Shown: positions 1-7,775 of the stretch, in pieces
Layout: the number at the start of each line of letters is the position of its first letter
Position numbering within the stretch: the stretch's first letter is position 1
From: a virus
Virus record (IMG/VR): IMGVR_UViG_3300034064_000769
Coordinates: 1 to 35,765 of that record
Length of the DNA stretch: 35,765 nt
Direction: 5' to 3' (one strand)
Program-made: the position numbers and the translations under genes
Notes under the pieces: generated by a model
Told to the model about the DNA's origin: nothing
Seen by the model: the letters and a program-made list of their open reading frames with translations, nothing else
Database searches by the model: none

Positions 1-2103
1 TCTAATGCCAATTTTGTTTATTCGAGTTATATGGTATCATTACCATCAACGGGTTCATATAATGTTACAGCAGCAGGAGCACTTGAAGTTGCACTAAATA
101 TACCAGCCGTATCTGTATCAATTCCAGCAGGAGTTAGTCATACCACATCATACCCATCGTATTTACCTACATTCAATGGGCAATTCCATGGTGGGTATTC
201 ATCACCATCTGTTGCATACGCAGAATTAAATTTAGAAGCAGTTAATATTTCTACTGGTGTTGTTGTGGGTAGAACTTTACTTGGAACAGCCGCAGCTGTT
301 AGTTCATATAATGCTGGTAATTATTATACCGGAGAATATATAGAAGAAGGGGGAGGTGGAACGTGTTTAGTTGGAACATCACTAATTGAAATGGGTGATG
401 GTTCATTCAAACAAATTAAAGATATTCAAATTGGTGATTTTATTAAATCATTAGATATTGATTCATTAACACCAAAATATTCCGAAGAAAATGATTGGAC
501 TGCAACCCATATATCCGATTCCGAAAAAACAATTGAAGAGGTGTTGGATATCAAATCATATGCTGATAATGAAATTTACAATATAAATAATGGATTAATT
601 GAATGTACACACTCACACAAACATATTATTAAACAAAATGGTGTTTGGTGTATTAAAACAACTGATAAAATAAATGTTGGAGATATATTCCTAAATTCAG
701 AAAATGAAGAAGTTGAGATAACATCAATAACTATAAATGAGAAAACCGATGATGTTTATAACATTAGAGTATCTGGTAAGCATACTTATTATGTTAATGG
801 TATATTAACCCACAACGTAAAACTTGAAAGTTTTGTATCCGTAACTGGTGATACTAAAATTATATTATCATCTGGTGAAACTATTCTTGCTAAAGATGTT
901 GTTGAAGGTGAAAAAATAATAGCATGGAGTTGGAATGATAAATTAGATAATACTGAAGTAAACAAATTTAGTGAATTTGAAATAGCTAAAATTAAAAAGA
1001 GAAAAGTTGATAAAGTTTACAAAGTATCAGCCGGTGGTAAAACTATTAGAGTATCTGATTCGCATGGATTTTGGTTAAACGATAATAAACAAATAAAGAC
1101 TGTTGAATTAGTTGCTGGTAAAAGTATGATTAACATCAAAGATGGTAATGGTATTAAATTGGTATTAGTTGATAGTGTTGAAATTATTAAAACCGATGAA
1201 TGGGTATATACATTTTCTGTACCTGGAGTTCATAACTATGTTTCAGATGATATTATATCACATAATGATGGTACTTGGACATATATTTCAACCAACACTA
1301 TAAGTGGTTATCAAAATAATGTTTCTGCCCAAACTGGTGTAACGCGCTCAATGAATCTAACATCTACTGGTAATATTAGATTTAGATATTCAATTAGATT
1401 TTATGGGTATTCGGGTCAAAGAGCAAATATTGGTTCCAGTATTAATTCATATTCATTTACATACCAATCACATACTGTTGGGCCAACTTTAGCAAATACA
1501 CCAACATACGATACTATATTAAATGTATCTGTTCCATCCAATTTCGTTGAGATTAAAGCCGGTGGTATTCAAGTAGTATCAACACCTGATACCTATGTTA
1601 GAATACCAAGAAAACCAGCAGGTTCAGCTAATCAAGAAGTACTTAAAGCAGCCGGTGGTATATCATATTTTGAAAAAACAGTTGGTCTTGGGGTTGATAC
1701 CTCAACAGCTATTAATTCAAAGGGTGATATTATACCTGAATCTGATTCATTGTACAATATTGGTAACTCATCAAATAGGTTTGCATATACTTATACCGAT
1801 AACCTTATTGGATTAGGAAACCAACACCAAACAAATACGGTTGCTAGTTCAATGTCTACAAATAATTACCAAAAATTATCAGATGGTAGTATTATACAAT
1901 GGGGAAGAATAAATAGTTCTGCTAACGTAACATTCCCTGTAACATTTGGTTCACCACCGGTTGTAACTTGTGCATCTTATAGAAGTTCAAATGGTTCAAA
2001 TGGATATAATCATATATATAACCTTACCACATCTGGTGTTAGTTTAGTATTAGATAGTGTTGATGGGTATTGGATAGCTATTGGTAATCTTCCAACGGGA
2101 TAA
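1..2103 (+). CDS. Tail-fibre protein with two tandem Hint (intein-like) domains, 5' partial
   Basis: The frame is open from base 1, so the true start is probably upstream; the first ATG is at 31 and residues are numbered from it (690 aa). Residues 1-105 are Thr/Ser/Gly-rich fibre sequence ending in a Gly linker. Hint domain 1 runs from Cys112 (CLVGTSLIEM) through a TxxH block at 193-196 to His261-Asn262. Hint domain 2 runs from about Ser270 (SVTGDTKI) through SDSH at 342-345 to His411-Asn412. The residues after the terminal Asn are Val263 and Asp413, not Cys/Ser/Thr, so cleavage seems likelier than splicing. Beyond 413 the fibre resumes, with a 'LYNIGNSSNRF' type motif and a C-terminal segment (YQKLSDGSIIQWG ... 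YWIAIG) typical of gp53-like fibre tips. The fibre role is well supported from the C-terminus and from the downstream chaperone gene. Processing by the Hint domains is inferred. Confidence 0.85.
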   Translation, partial: SNANFVYSSYMVSLPSTGSYNVTAAGALEVALNIPAVSVSIPAGVSHTTSYPSYLPTFNGQFHGGYSSPSVAYAELNLEAVNISTGVVVGRTLLGTAAAVSSYNAGNYYTGEYIEEGGGGTCLVGTSLIEMGDGSFKQIKDIQIGDFIKSLDIDSLTPKYSEENDWTATHISDSEKTIEEVLDIKSYADNEIYNINNGLIECTHSHKHIIKQNGVWCIKTTDKINVGDIFLNSENEEVEITSITINEKTDDVYNIRVSGKHTYYVNGILTHNVKLESFVSVTGDTKIILSSGETILAKDVVEGEKIIAWSWNDKLDNTEVNKFSEFEIAKIKKRKVDKVYKVSAGGKTIRVSDSHGFWLNDNKQIKTVELVAGKSMINIKDGNGIKLVLVDSVEIIKTDEWVYTFSVPGVHNYVSDDIISHNDGTWTYISTNTISGYQNNVSAQTGVTRSMNLTSTGNIRFRYSIRFYGYSGQRANIGSSINSYSFTYQSHTVGPTLANTPTYDTILNVSVPSNFVEIKAGGIQVVSTPDTYVRIPRKPAGSANQEVLKAAGGISYFEKTVGLGVDTSTAINSKGDIIPESDSLYNIGNSSNRFAYTYTDNLIGLGNQHQTNTVASSMSTNNYQKLSDGSIIQWGRINSSANVTFPVTFGSPPVVTCASYRSSNGSNGYNHIYNLTTSGVSLVLDSVDGYWIAIGNLPTG

Positions 2104-2129
2104 TATATTATATTAATTAAAATTAAATT

Positions 2130-2516
2130 ATGACTGAAAGACAAATTTTTGCAACATACGATTCTGATGGGAATTACACTGGATTTTACCCAACTGATGT
2201 TTGGGATATTAAGTATATTCCTACGGAAAATCGAATTGAACTCACCTATGATGAGTGGCAAGAGGCAATTAGTACTCGATGTAAATATGTAAATAGTGTA
2301 CATACTAAAAACCCACTTACTAATGATGAACAAGCTGAACGGGATTTATTTACGGTTAGACTGAAACGAAATAATCTATTATCTGAATCCGATTGGACTC
2401 AATTTAATGATTCACCACTATCAGCTGAAAAGAAATTGGAGTGGGCAACTTATAGACAAGCATTACGAGATATTACAAATACAACTCCATATATTTACCC
2501 AATACAACCTGAATAA
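2130..2516 (+). CDS. Tail-fibre assembly chaperone (phage tail APC family)
   Basis: A 128-residue protein. Its C-terminal half carries the typical signature of phage tail assembly chaperones: RNNLLSESDWTQ at about 80-91, then a D-x-PL element, then WATYRQALRDIT. In this family the conserved block helps fibre subunits fold and trimerise and is not usually part of the virion. The N-terminal half (ATYDSDGNYTGFYPTDVW) resembles the variable part that recognises a given fibre. It lies 26 nt after the fibre gene, the usual position for a fibre-specific chaperone, so its partner is probably the upstream fibre. The family call is good; the exact substrate is inferred from position. Confidence 0.8.
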   Translation: MTERQIFATYDSDGNYTGFYPTDVWDIKYIPTENRIELTYDEWQEAISTRCKYVNSVHTKNPLTNDEQAERDLFTVRLKRNNLLSESDWTQFNDSPLSAEKKLEWATYRQALRDITNTTPYIYPIQPE

Positions 2517-2537
2517 TTTCGTTTAAATAAAAAAGTA

Positions 2538-2547
2538 TATACTTATA
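2538..2547 (+). promoter_or_regulatory. Candidate phage late-promoter box (TATACTTATA)
   Basis: One of ten intergenic copies of TATA[T/C]TTATA-like sequence in the window. It ends 24 nt before the ATG at 2572. The role as a -10-type late promoter is inferred from the repeated placement upstream of genes. Confidence 0.5.
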
Positions 2548-2571
2548 TATGAATATACAAACACAATAATT

Positions 2572-2844
2572 ATGGAACAAAAAACTGAACAATTAGAACA
2601 ATCGGTAATTGATAAATTAAAATCAATTCAAGAAGAACAAAACAATATGATTATTGCATTGGGACAATCGGCTGTTCGTAAAAGACAATTACAATCTCAA
2701 ATTGCAGATATTGAATCTCAAGAAAAAGAATTTGGTAATAGAATCGATAAATCTATTGCTGATATGAATACCGAACTTGCTGAATTGGATATTAAATATC
2801 CAAATGGACAAATTGATTTAGAAGCTGGGACGGTAGTTTATTAA
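2572..2844 (+). CDS. Small coiled-coil protein, paralogue of the gene at 7391
   Basis: A 90-residue, highly charged, Gln/Glu-rich protein predicted to be mostly helical coiled coil, with no signal peptide or membrane segment. It ends in YPNGQIDLEAGTVVY, nearly the same as YPRGQIDLREGTITY in the 108-residue protein at 7391-7717. The central parts also align (LGQ..VRKRQLQ against FGQIYLRRKEL). It has its own candidate late-promoter box and A-rich leader. Related coiled-coil proteins with a C-terminal 'G-x-IDL-x-x-G' tail are, as I recall, common hypothetical proteins of marine T4-like phages. No function is known to me; a structural or chaperone role is only a guess. Confidence 0.75.
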   Translation: MEQKTEQLEQSVIDKLKSIQEEQNNMIIALGQSAVRKRQLQSQIADIESQEKEFGNRIDKSIADMNTELAELDIKYPNGQIDLEAGTVVY

Positions 2845-2851
2845 TAAATAA

Positions 2852-2883
2852 TTTGGAAATACCAAATTAATTTTGTATCTTTG
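2852..2883 (+). promoter_or_regulatory. Bacteroidota-type sigma promoter (TTG-N20-TATCTTTG)
   Basis: TATCTTTG at 2876-2883 is an exact match to the Bacteroidota -7 box TAnnTTTG. A TTTG at 2852-2855 lies 20 nt upstream, matching the -33 element (TTG, usual spacing about 19-20). Transcription would start near 2890, just before the glycosylation cassette (ATG 2909). This is the best host-like promoter in the window and implies the cassette can be transcribed by host polymerase without a phage late factor. Confidence 0.65.
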
Positions 2884-2908
2884 TAAGATATGAACATATA
2901 AATAAGTT

Positions 2909-5071
2909 ATGTCAAAACAAAAATTGTTATATATAGCATCCCATCTCTCAACTGGTGGGATGCCACAATACCTTTTAAAGCAAATTCAAATCTTTAAAGA
3001 TAAATTTGATATTGAGGTAGTTGAGGTAAACAATCACTCTGGTGATGCCTTTGTAGTACAAAAGAATCAAATAGCTGATTTATGTAAGTTGTACACATTG
3101 GGTGATAATAAATCCGAACTTGTGGATATTATTAAATCAACTCAACCAAACATAATTCATTTTACGGAAATCCCCGAACATTTTTTAGCTCACAATATAT
3201 TAGATACTATTTTTGACAATAGTAGAAATTACTATATTGTAGCATCTACACATGGTTCTCATACAAATCCAAATGAAATCAAATATCATCCAGATAGATA
3301 TGTTTTAGTATCTGAATGGAGTAGACGAAGATTTGAATTGGTGGGAGTAGATACACGTGTATGGGATTATCCAATAGAAACTATTGAGTATGATAAAAAC
3401 GAATTCAAAAACGAATTGGGATTTGAATCTGATTGGAAGCATGTTCTTATGGTTGGATTATTTACTGAAGGTAAGAATCAGGGTGAAATATTCAACGTAG
3501 CTAGATTATTAGAAAAATATAAAATTAAATTTCATTTTATCGGAAACCAAGCTATGAACTTTGAATCATATTGGGGACCAATAATGAAACACAAACCTGA
3601 TAATTGTATTGTATGGGGTGAACGTAGTGATGTAGATAAATTCTACAAAGCATCGGATATGTTTTACTTTAGTTCTAAATTGGAATTAAATCCATTATCT
3701 ATTAAAGAGGCATTGGGATATGGATTACCATCTATATTCAGAAAACTACACACATATTTGGATTCATATGATAATAATGAATTGGTTACTTATATCGATG
3801 ATAACCTAAATCAAACCAAACAAATTATATTAGAAAAACTACAACCTGAATTTAATGAAATTCCTGGTTGGTTTTCATATGAACATTTGTATAATGAAAT
3901 GGTTGAAAATGGAACCGATGGTGATGTATTTGTTGAGTTGGGTGCATGGTTGGGTAAATCAACCAATCATATGGCTACCTTAATTAAAGATTCTAATAAA
4001 GATATTAAATTTACAACTGTTGATACTTGGAAAGGTACCGATGGTGAAGAAATACATGATACAATAGTTGGTGGATTTGGTGGGGATATATTTTCAGAAT
4101 TTATGGAAAATACTATGTTAAGTAATAACTCAAAATTATTTAACGTAATAAAGGATACATCTGAAAACGCATCAAATCAATTTCAACATAACTCAATTGA
4201 TTTTATTATGTTGGATGCGGGTCATACTTATGATTCTTTAAAATCCGATTTAAACTTTTGGTATCATAAAGTAAAACCGGGTGGTGTTATTAGTGGAGAT
4301 GATTATGGTGGAAGTTTCTTTCCGGGGGTTACTAGAGCAGCTGATGAATTTTTTTATAATCAAGCAAAGCACGTATATCGTTCATTTGTTAGAAAAAAAC
4401 CAAAGATTCAAATTAAACATTTGATGACTAAGCCAAATGATTTGAGAGAACAAATTAGTTCAGAATCACTAAAACAATTGGAAAGTTATGGAATGGTGTA
4501 TCAACCAATTGTAAATACTCCATTTGATGGAACACCACCATCTGATTTTTGTAAAAGACCAAATCAGATATCGGATAAGCCGGGAAACTTTGGGAATGGA
4601 TTAGGTCCATTAACGGGTAGGCATTATGGGTGCTTTAACGCACATAGGGGAGCATTAGAAGCTATGGATGATGAATTTGATTATACATTAGTATTTGAAG
4701 CTGATGCGTTTATATTCACTGGATTAAAAGAATTTGTTGAAGCAGTTCATAAAGCATGTTTTATTTCTGAAAGAGATGATGTTTACTTTATTGGATTATC
4801 AAACAATAATTCCAGAAGTAAAGAATACATTGATGATTTATTCAGTAAAACTGCATCAAACCAAGATTTAGCACATGCGTATCTAATACCAAATAGAACA
4901 AAGAGTTGGTGGATTGATAGATTTAATGATACCCTATGGGAGGGATATGATTTATGGTTAACTGATGTGTTTAATAAAGAATCTAAATTACGATATACTA
5001 CAAATAAAATGTATGTTAAACAAGCAGATGGATTTTCTCTTATTGATAGAGAAGTAAAAAAATGGAATTAA
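2909..5071 (+). CDS. Trifunctional glycosyltransferase-methyltransferase-glycosyltransferase fusion
   Basis: A 720-residue protein with three apparent modules. Residues about 1-310 look like a GT-B (GT4-like) glycosyltransferase: an N-terminal Rossmann start with STGGMPQYLLKQ at 14-25, a mid-protein 'HVLMVGLFTEGKNQ' segment, and a donor-site region NPLSIKEALGYGLPSIF at about 260-276. Residues about 330-500 look like a class I SAM-dependent methyltransferase (Methyltransf_24-like): FVELGAWLGKST as the SAM loop and FIMLDAGHTYDSLKSDL near 433. Residues about 535-720 resemble GT25-type transferases: LTGRHYGCFNAHRGALEAM, then an acidic FEADAF motif with Glu597 and Asp599. It is the first gene of a tightly packed cassette and overlaps the next gene by 10 nt. 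It probably extends or methylates a glycan begun by the neighbouring heptosyltransferase; acceptor and sugars are unknown. Domain classes are supported by motifs; substrates are not. Confidence 0.75.
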   Translation: MSKQKLLYIASHLSTGGMPQYLLKQIQIFKDKFDIEVVEVNNHSGDAFVVQKNQIADLCKLYTLGDNKSELVDIIKSTQPNIIHFTEIPEHFLAHNILDTIFDNSRNYYIVASTHGSHTNPNEIKYHPDRYVLVSEWSRRRFELVGVDTRVWDYPIETIEYDKNEFKNELGFESDWKHVLMVGLFTEGKNQGEIFNVARLLEKYKIKFHFIGNQAMNFESYWGPIMKHKPDNCIVWGERSDVDKFYKASDMFYFSSKLELNPLSIKEALGYGLPSIFRKLHTYLDSYDNNELVTYIDDNLNQTKQIILEKLQPEFNEIPGWFSYEHLYNEMVENGTDGDVFVELGAWLGKSTNHMATLIKDSNKDIKFTTVDTWKGTDGEEIHDTIVGGFGGDIFSEFMENTMLSNNSKLFNVIKDTSENASNQFQHNSIDFIMLDAGHTYDSLKSDLNFWYHKVKPGGVISGDDYGGSFFPGVTRAADEFFYNQAKHVYRSFVRKKPKIQIKHLMTKPNDLREQISSESLKQLESYGMVYQPIVNTPFDGTPPSDFCKRPNQISDKPGNFGNGLGPLTGRHYGCFNAHRGALEAMDDEFDYTLVFEADAFIFTGLKEFVEAVHKACFISERDDVYFIGLSNNNSRSKEYIDDLFSKTASNQDLAHAYLIPNRTKSWWIDRFNDTLWEGYDLWLTDVFNKESKLRYTTNKMYVKQADGFSLIDREVKKWN

Positions 5072-6213
5072 TGATTTACGATAAATTAACTAAAAATTTA
5101 AATAACATTGTTGAAGTACGAAATAAAGTAAATTATCATTTCGTAAATGGTCCTTGGGCTGAAGTATTGGGAAACCAAACGGGTAAATACAATGTTAAGT
5201 TTATAAACAAACGTAATGGTAATGTTTTATTCACAACCGAATTATCAAACAATACTTGGGCTAAATGTAATATTGAGTATTTTATAGATTGGAGAATTGA
5301 AATATGGGAAGGTAATACTTTATTTTTTGAACATGATTATACCGCAACTAATAAGAGAGTTTATCTAGCACTATCATCAAAAGCATTGGGTGATACATTA
5401 GCATGGTTTCCATACTTTGACGAATTTCAGAAAGTACATAATTGTGAATTAATTGTATCTACATTTCATAACGAAATGTTAGAGTCACAATATCCAAATA
5501 TAGAATTTGTAAAACCAGGTCAAAGTGTTGAAAATTTATACGCAATGTATACTGTTGGTTTATTCTATAATGAAGATGGTAGTGTAAATAACAGAAAAAA
5601 TCCAAACGATTTTAAATCCCAAACAATGCAAAAAATGGGTTCTGATATATTGGGATTACCATATAAAGAAATAAAACCAAAGTTACCATCATCAGATATT
5701 GTTAAAGATGATAAGTTAATAACAATAGCAATACATGGAACTGCTCAATCTAAGTATTGGAATAACCCAAATGGTTGGCAAGAAGTAGTGAATTGGTTAA
5801 ATGATAAAGGTTATACAGTTAAACTATTATCACAAGAGAATAATGATTATATGGGTAATAAACACCCAACTGGAGTAGTCAAACACCCAGCCGGTTCTTT
5901 GGAAAAAGTAATGGATGAAATGAGAAAATCAAAAGCATTCATTGGTATTGGTAGTGGGTTAAGTTGGTTAAGTTGGGCATTGGGTACAAAGACGGTATTG
6001 ATTAGTGGATTCTCATATGATTGGGCAGAAATGCAAGATTGTGTTAGAATAACTTCACCTAAAGATAAATGTGGTGGATGCTTTAACCGATTAAAATTAG
6101 ATGCTGGTGATTGGAATTGGTGTCCAGACCATAAAGGTACGGATAGGCAATTTGAATGTACTAAAGCAATTACATCTCAGATGGTTATTAATGAATTAGA
6201 AAAGTTTCTATGA
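5062..6213 (+). CDS. Autotransporter-type protein O-heptosyltransferase (BAHT/TibC-like)
   Basis: A 383-residue protein matching the strand-loop-strand O-heptosyltransferases (TibC/Aah family, GT9-like), which transfer heptose from ADP-heptose to Ser/Thr of beta-helical adhesins. The N-terminal domain (about 20-95) carries the family pattern VNYHFVNGPWAEVLG and ends with YLALSSKALGDTLAWFPY, the start of the catalytic GT-B fold. The C-terminal domain has GIGSGLSWLSWALGTKTV. The C-terminus has Cys337-x2-Cys340-x13-Cys354-x11-Cys366, the four-Cys pattern that binds iron in TibC. Start ATG 5062 overlaps the previous gene by 10 nt; an in-frame ATG at 5071 is possible. The next two genes could supply the ADP-heptose donor, which strongly supports the assignment. 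The target is likely a phage fibre protein, which is inference. Confidence 0.85.
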   Translation: MELMIYDKLTKNLNNIVEVRNKVNYHFVNGPWAEVLGNQTGKYNVKFINKRNGNVLFTTELSNNTWAKCNIEYFIDWRIEIWEGNTLFFEHDYTATNKRVYLALSSKALGDTLAWFPYFDEFQKVHNCELIVSTFHNEMLESQYPNIEFVKPGQSVENLYAMYTVGLFYNEDGSVNNRKNPNDFKSQTMQKMGSDILGLPYKEIKPKLPSSDIVKDDKLITIAIHGTAQSKYWNNPNGWQEVVNWLNDKGYTVKLLSQENNDYMGNKHPTGVVKHPAGSLEKVMDEMRKSKAFIGIGSGLSWLSWALGTKTVLISGFSYDWAEMQDCVRITSPKDKCGGCFNRLKLDAGDWNWCPDHKGTDRQFECTKAITSQMVINELEKFL

Positions 6214-6599
6214 AAAAGGTTTGGTTAAATGGATGTTTTGATGTTTTACATCATGCGCATTTTAAGATGATTGAGTTCGCATCTGCCTTTGGTGATATTG
6301 TTATTATTGGAATTGATTCCGATAGGAGAGTAAAGGAATTAAAAGGAGAAGATAGACCGTTCCATACTGAAGAAGAACGAAAGTATAATTTGGAAAGAAT
6401 TAAAGGAGTTAGTAAAGTAGTTATATTTGATTCAGCTGAATTATTAGAAAATGTAATTAAAACATATAACCCTGATATATTTGTAATTGGGTCTGATTAT
6501 AAAAATAAACCAATAGTGGGAGAACAATACGCAAAATCAATTGTGTATTTTAATCGAATGGATGATTTCAGTACAACTAAAATATTAACAAATGAGTAA
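6210..6599 (+). CDS. hldE (C-terminal domain): D-glycero-beta-D-manno-heptose 1-phosphate adenylyltransferase (HldE C-domain-like)
   Basis: A 129-residue single-domain nucleotidyltransferase of the RfaE domain II / HldE C-domain type. It should convert heptose-1-phosphate and ATP to ADP-heptose. The opening WLNGCFDVLHHAHFKMIEFA contains the HxxH catalytic motif (His14, His17), with Ala in place of the usual Gly before the second His. VIIGIDSDRRVKELKGEDRP and a C-terminal DFSTTKIL complete the family pattern. It overlaps the heptosyltransferase by 4 nt (ATGA) and the kinase gene by 8 nt, so translation is probably coupled. In most bacteria this domain is fused to the kinase as HldE; here it is a separate gene encoded first. 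A glycerol-3-phosphate cytidylyltransferase-like enzyme is the main alternative, but the neighbours favour heptose. Confidence 0.8.
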   Translation: MKKVWLNGCFDVLHHAHFKMIEFASAFGDIVIIGIDSDRRVKELKGEDRPFHTEEERKYNLERIKGVSKVVIFDSAELLENVIKTYNPDIFVIGSDYKNKPIVGEQYAKSIVYFNRMDDFSTTKILTNE

Positions 6600-7344
6600 A
6601 GTATTAATTATAGGTGAGGGATGTTTAGATGAATTCGTTTATGGAAAAGCTACACGATTATCACCTGAAGGACCTGCACCTGTTTTTATAGAATCACATA
6701 CAATCACCAATGGTGGTATGGCTTATAATGTTAAAGAAAATTTAGAAGCATTGGGTTGTAAAACTGAATTGATTTGTAATACTCAATTGATTGTAAAAAA
6801 GAGATATGTTGAGGAAAGTTTTAATCATTTACTTTTACGAGTTGATATTGATGATGTAGTTCCGCCTATTGGTAATACACTTTCTGAAATAAATTTTTAT
6901 GATTTTGATATGATAGTCATATCGGATTATAACAAAGGATTTCTAAGTGATACTGATATTGCTAAAATAGCATTTAATCACCCTAATACAATTTGTGATA
7001 CTAAAAAAAAATTAGGAGAATGGTGCACTGATTTAAAGTTCATTAAATTAAACAGAACCGAATATCAAAATAATAAATCATTTATTGAAAATAATGAATG
7101 GATTTTAGAAAAACTAATAATCACATTAGATAAAGATGGATGTATGTATTTAAACAATATGTATCCAACTGATAAAGTTGAGATAATGGATATCTCAGGA
7201 GCAGGTGATACTTTTGTAGCAGGATTCACTACAAAGTATTTGGAAACAAATAATATTAATGAATCAATTATATTTGGAAATCGATGTTCATCTCAGGTTA
7301 TACAAAAACGTGGGGTAAGTGTAATTTCTGAAAATTTCAGTTAG
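6592..7344 (+). CDS. hldE (N-terminal domain): D-glycero-beta-D-manno-heptose 7-phosphate kinase (HldE N-domain-like, PfkB/ribokinase family)
   Basis: A 250-residue PfkB-family sugar kinase. The opening VLIIGEGCLDEFVYGKATRL followed by SPEGPAPVF is very close to the RfaE/HldE signature. GGMAYNVKENLEALG is the N-terminal PfkB motif, ISDYNKGFLS the middle motif, and SGAGDTFVAGF (GAGD at 203-206, catalytic base Asp206) the C-terminal PfkB signature. It is shorter than HldE kinase domains of about 310-320 residues, with material apparently missing after the first sheet region (about residues 60-68), so it is a compact version. It would phosphorylate heptose-7-phosphate at C1. The isomerase GmhA and phosphatase GmhB are not in this window, so sedoheptulose-derived substrate would have to come from host enzymes or phage genes elsewhere. 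Confidence 0.8.
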   Translation: MSKVLIIGEGCLDEFVYGKATRLSPEGPAPVFIESHTITNGGMAYNVKENLEALGCKTELICNTQLIVKKRYVEESFNHLLLRVDIDDVVPPIGNTLSEINFYDFDMIVISDYNKGFLSDTDIAKIAFNHPNTICDTKKKLGEWCTDLKFIKLNRTEYQNNKSFIENNEWILEKLIITLDKDGCMYLNNMYPTDKVEIMDISGAGDTFVAGFTTKYLETNNINESIIFGNRCSSQVIQKRGVSVISENFS

Positions 7345-7345
7345 A

Positions 7346-7355
7346 TATATTTATA
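7346..7355 (+). promoter_or_regulatory. Candidate phage late-promoter box (TATATTTATA)
   Basis: Copy of the recurring intergenic box, ending 35 nt before the ATG at 7391. It separates the small coiled-coil gene from the glycosylation cassette. Confidence 0.45.
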
Positions 7356-7390
7356 TATGAATTCAAAAACAATTTTTAATTAAAAAAACA

Positions 7391-7717
7391 ATGGCAAACG
7401 AAACAATTCAAAAAATCGAGTTAGTTACAGTAGAATTAACCGAAGATATCCTTACTCCACTAAGAGAAGGCAATGGTAAAATTCAAGAATTAGTAAACGC
7501 TTTCGGGCAAATCTATTTGAGAAGAAAAGAATTAGAAGAAGAAATGGATAAACTACATGATGGTTTAGAAAGAGCTGAAGCTGATTTTAAATCTCAAAAT
7601 GATGCGATGAGAGAATTAGTAGCTGGTCTTGAAAAGGAATACCCAAGAGGTCAAATCGATTTAAGAGAAGGTACTATTACTTATAATCCAGCTTTTAAAG
7701 AGCAAGCGGCTAAATAA
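7391..7717 (+). CDS. Small coiled-coil protein, paralogue of the gene at 2572
   Basis: A 108-residue charged protein, predicted as a long helical coiled coil (heptad-like RRKELEEEMDKLHDGLERAE). It carries YPRGQIDLREGTITY near the C-terminus, the same tail as the protein at 2572-2844, plus a short extra end (NPAFKEQAAK). It has its own candidate late-promoter box and an A-rich leader (AAAAAAACAATGG). Together the two paralogues bracket the sugar-modification cassette. Codons here are richer in C-ending forms than in the cassette, suggesting higher expression. No signal peptide or membrane segment. Function unknown. Confidence 0.75.
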   Translation: MANETIQKIELVTVELTEDILTPLREGNGKIQELVNAFGQIYLRRKELEEEMDKLHDGLERAEADFKSQNDAMRELVAGLEKEYPRGQIDLREGTITYNPAFKEQAAK

Positions 7718-7738
7718 AAAACTAAAACAATAAATTAT

Positions 7739-7748
7739 TATATTTATA
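7739..7748 (+). promoter_or_regulatory. Candidate phage late-promoter box (TATATTTATA)
   Basis: Copy of the recurring box, ending 27 nt before the ATG at 7776 of the giant multidomain gene. Confidence 0.45.
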
Positions 7749-7775
7749 TGGTATAAGAGAAATAATTATCATATA

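Noticed and set aside
364-1266. Homing endonuclease within the Hint domains
   Set aside because: Each domain is only about 145-150 residues, the size of a mini-Hint, with no LAGLIDADG or HNH motif visible.
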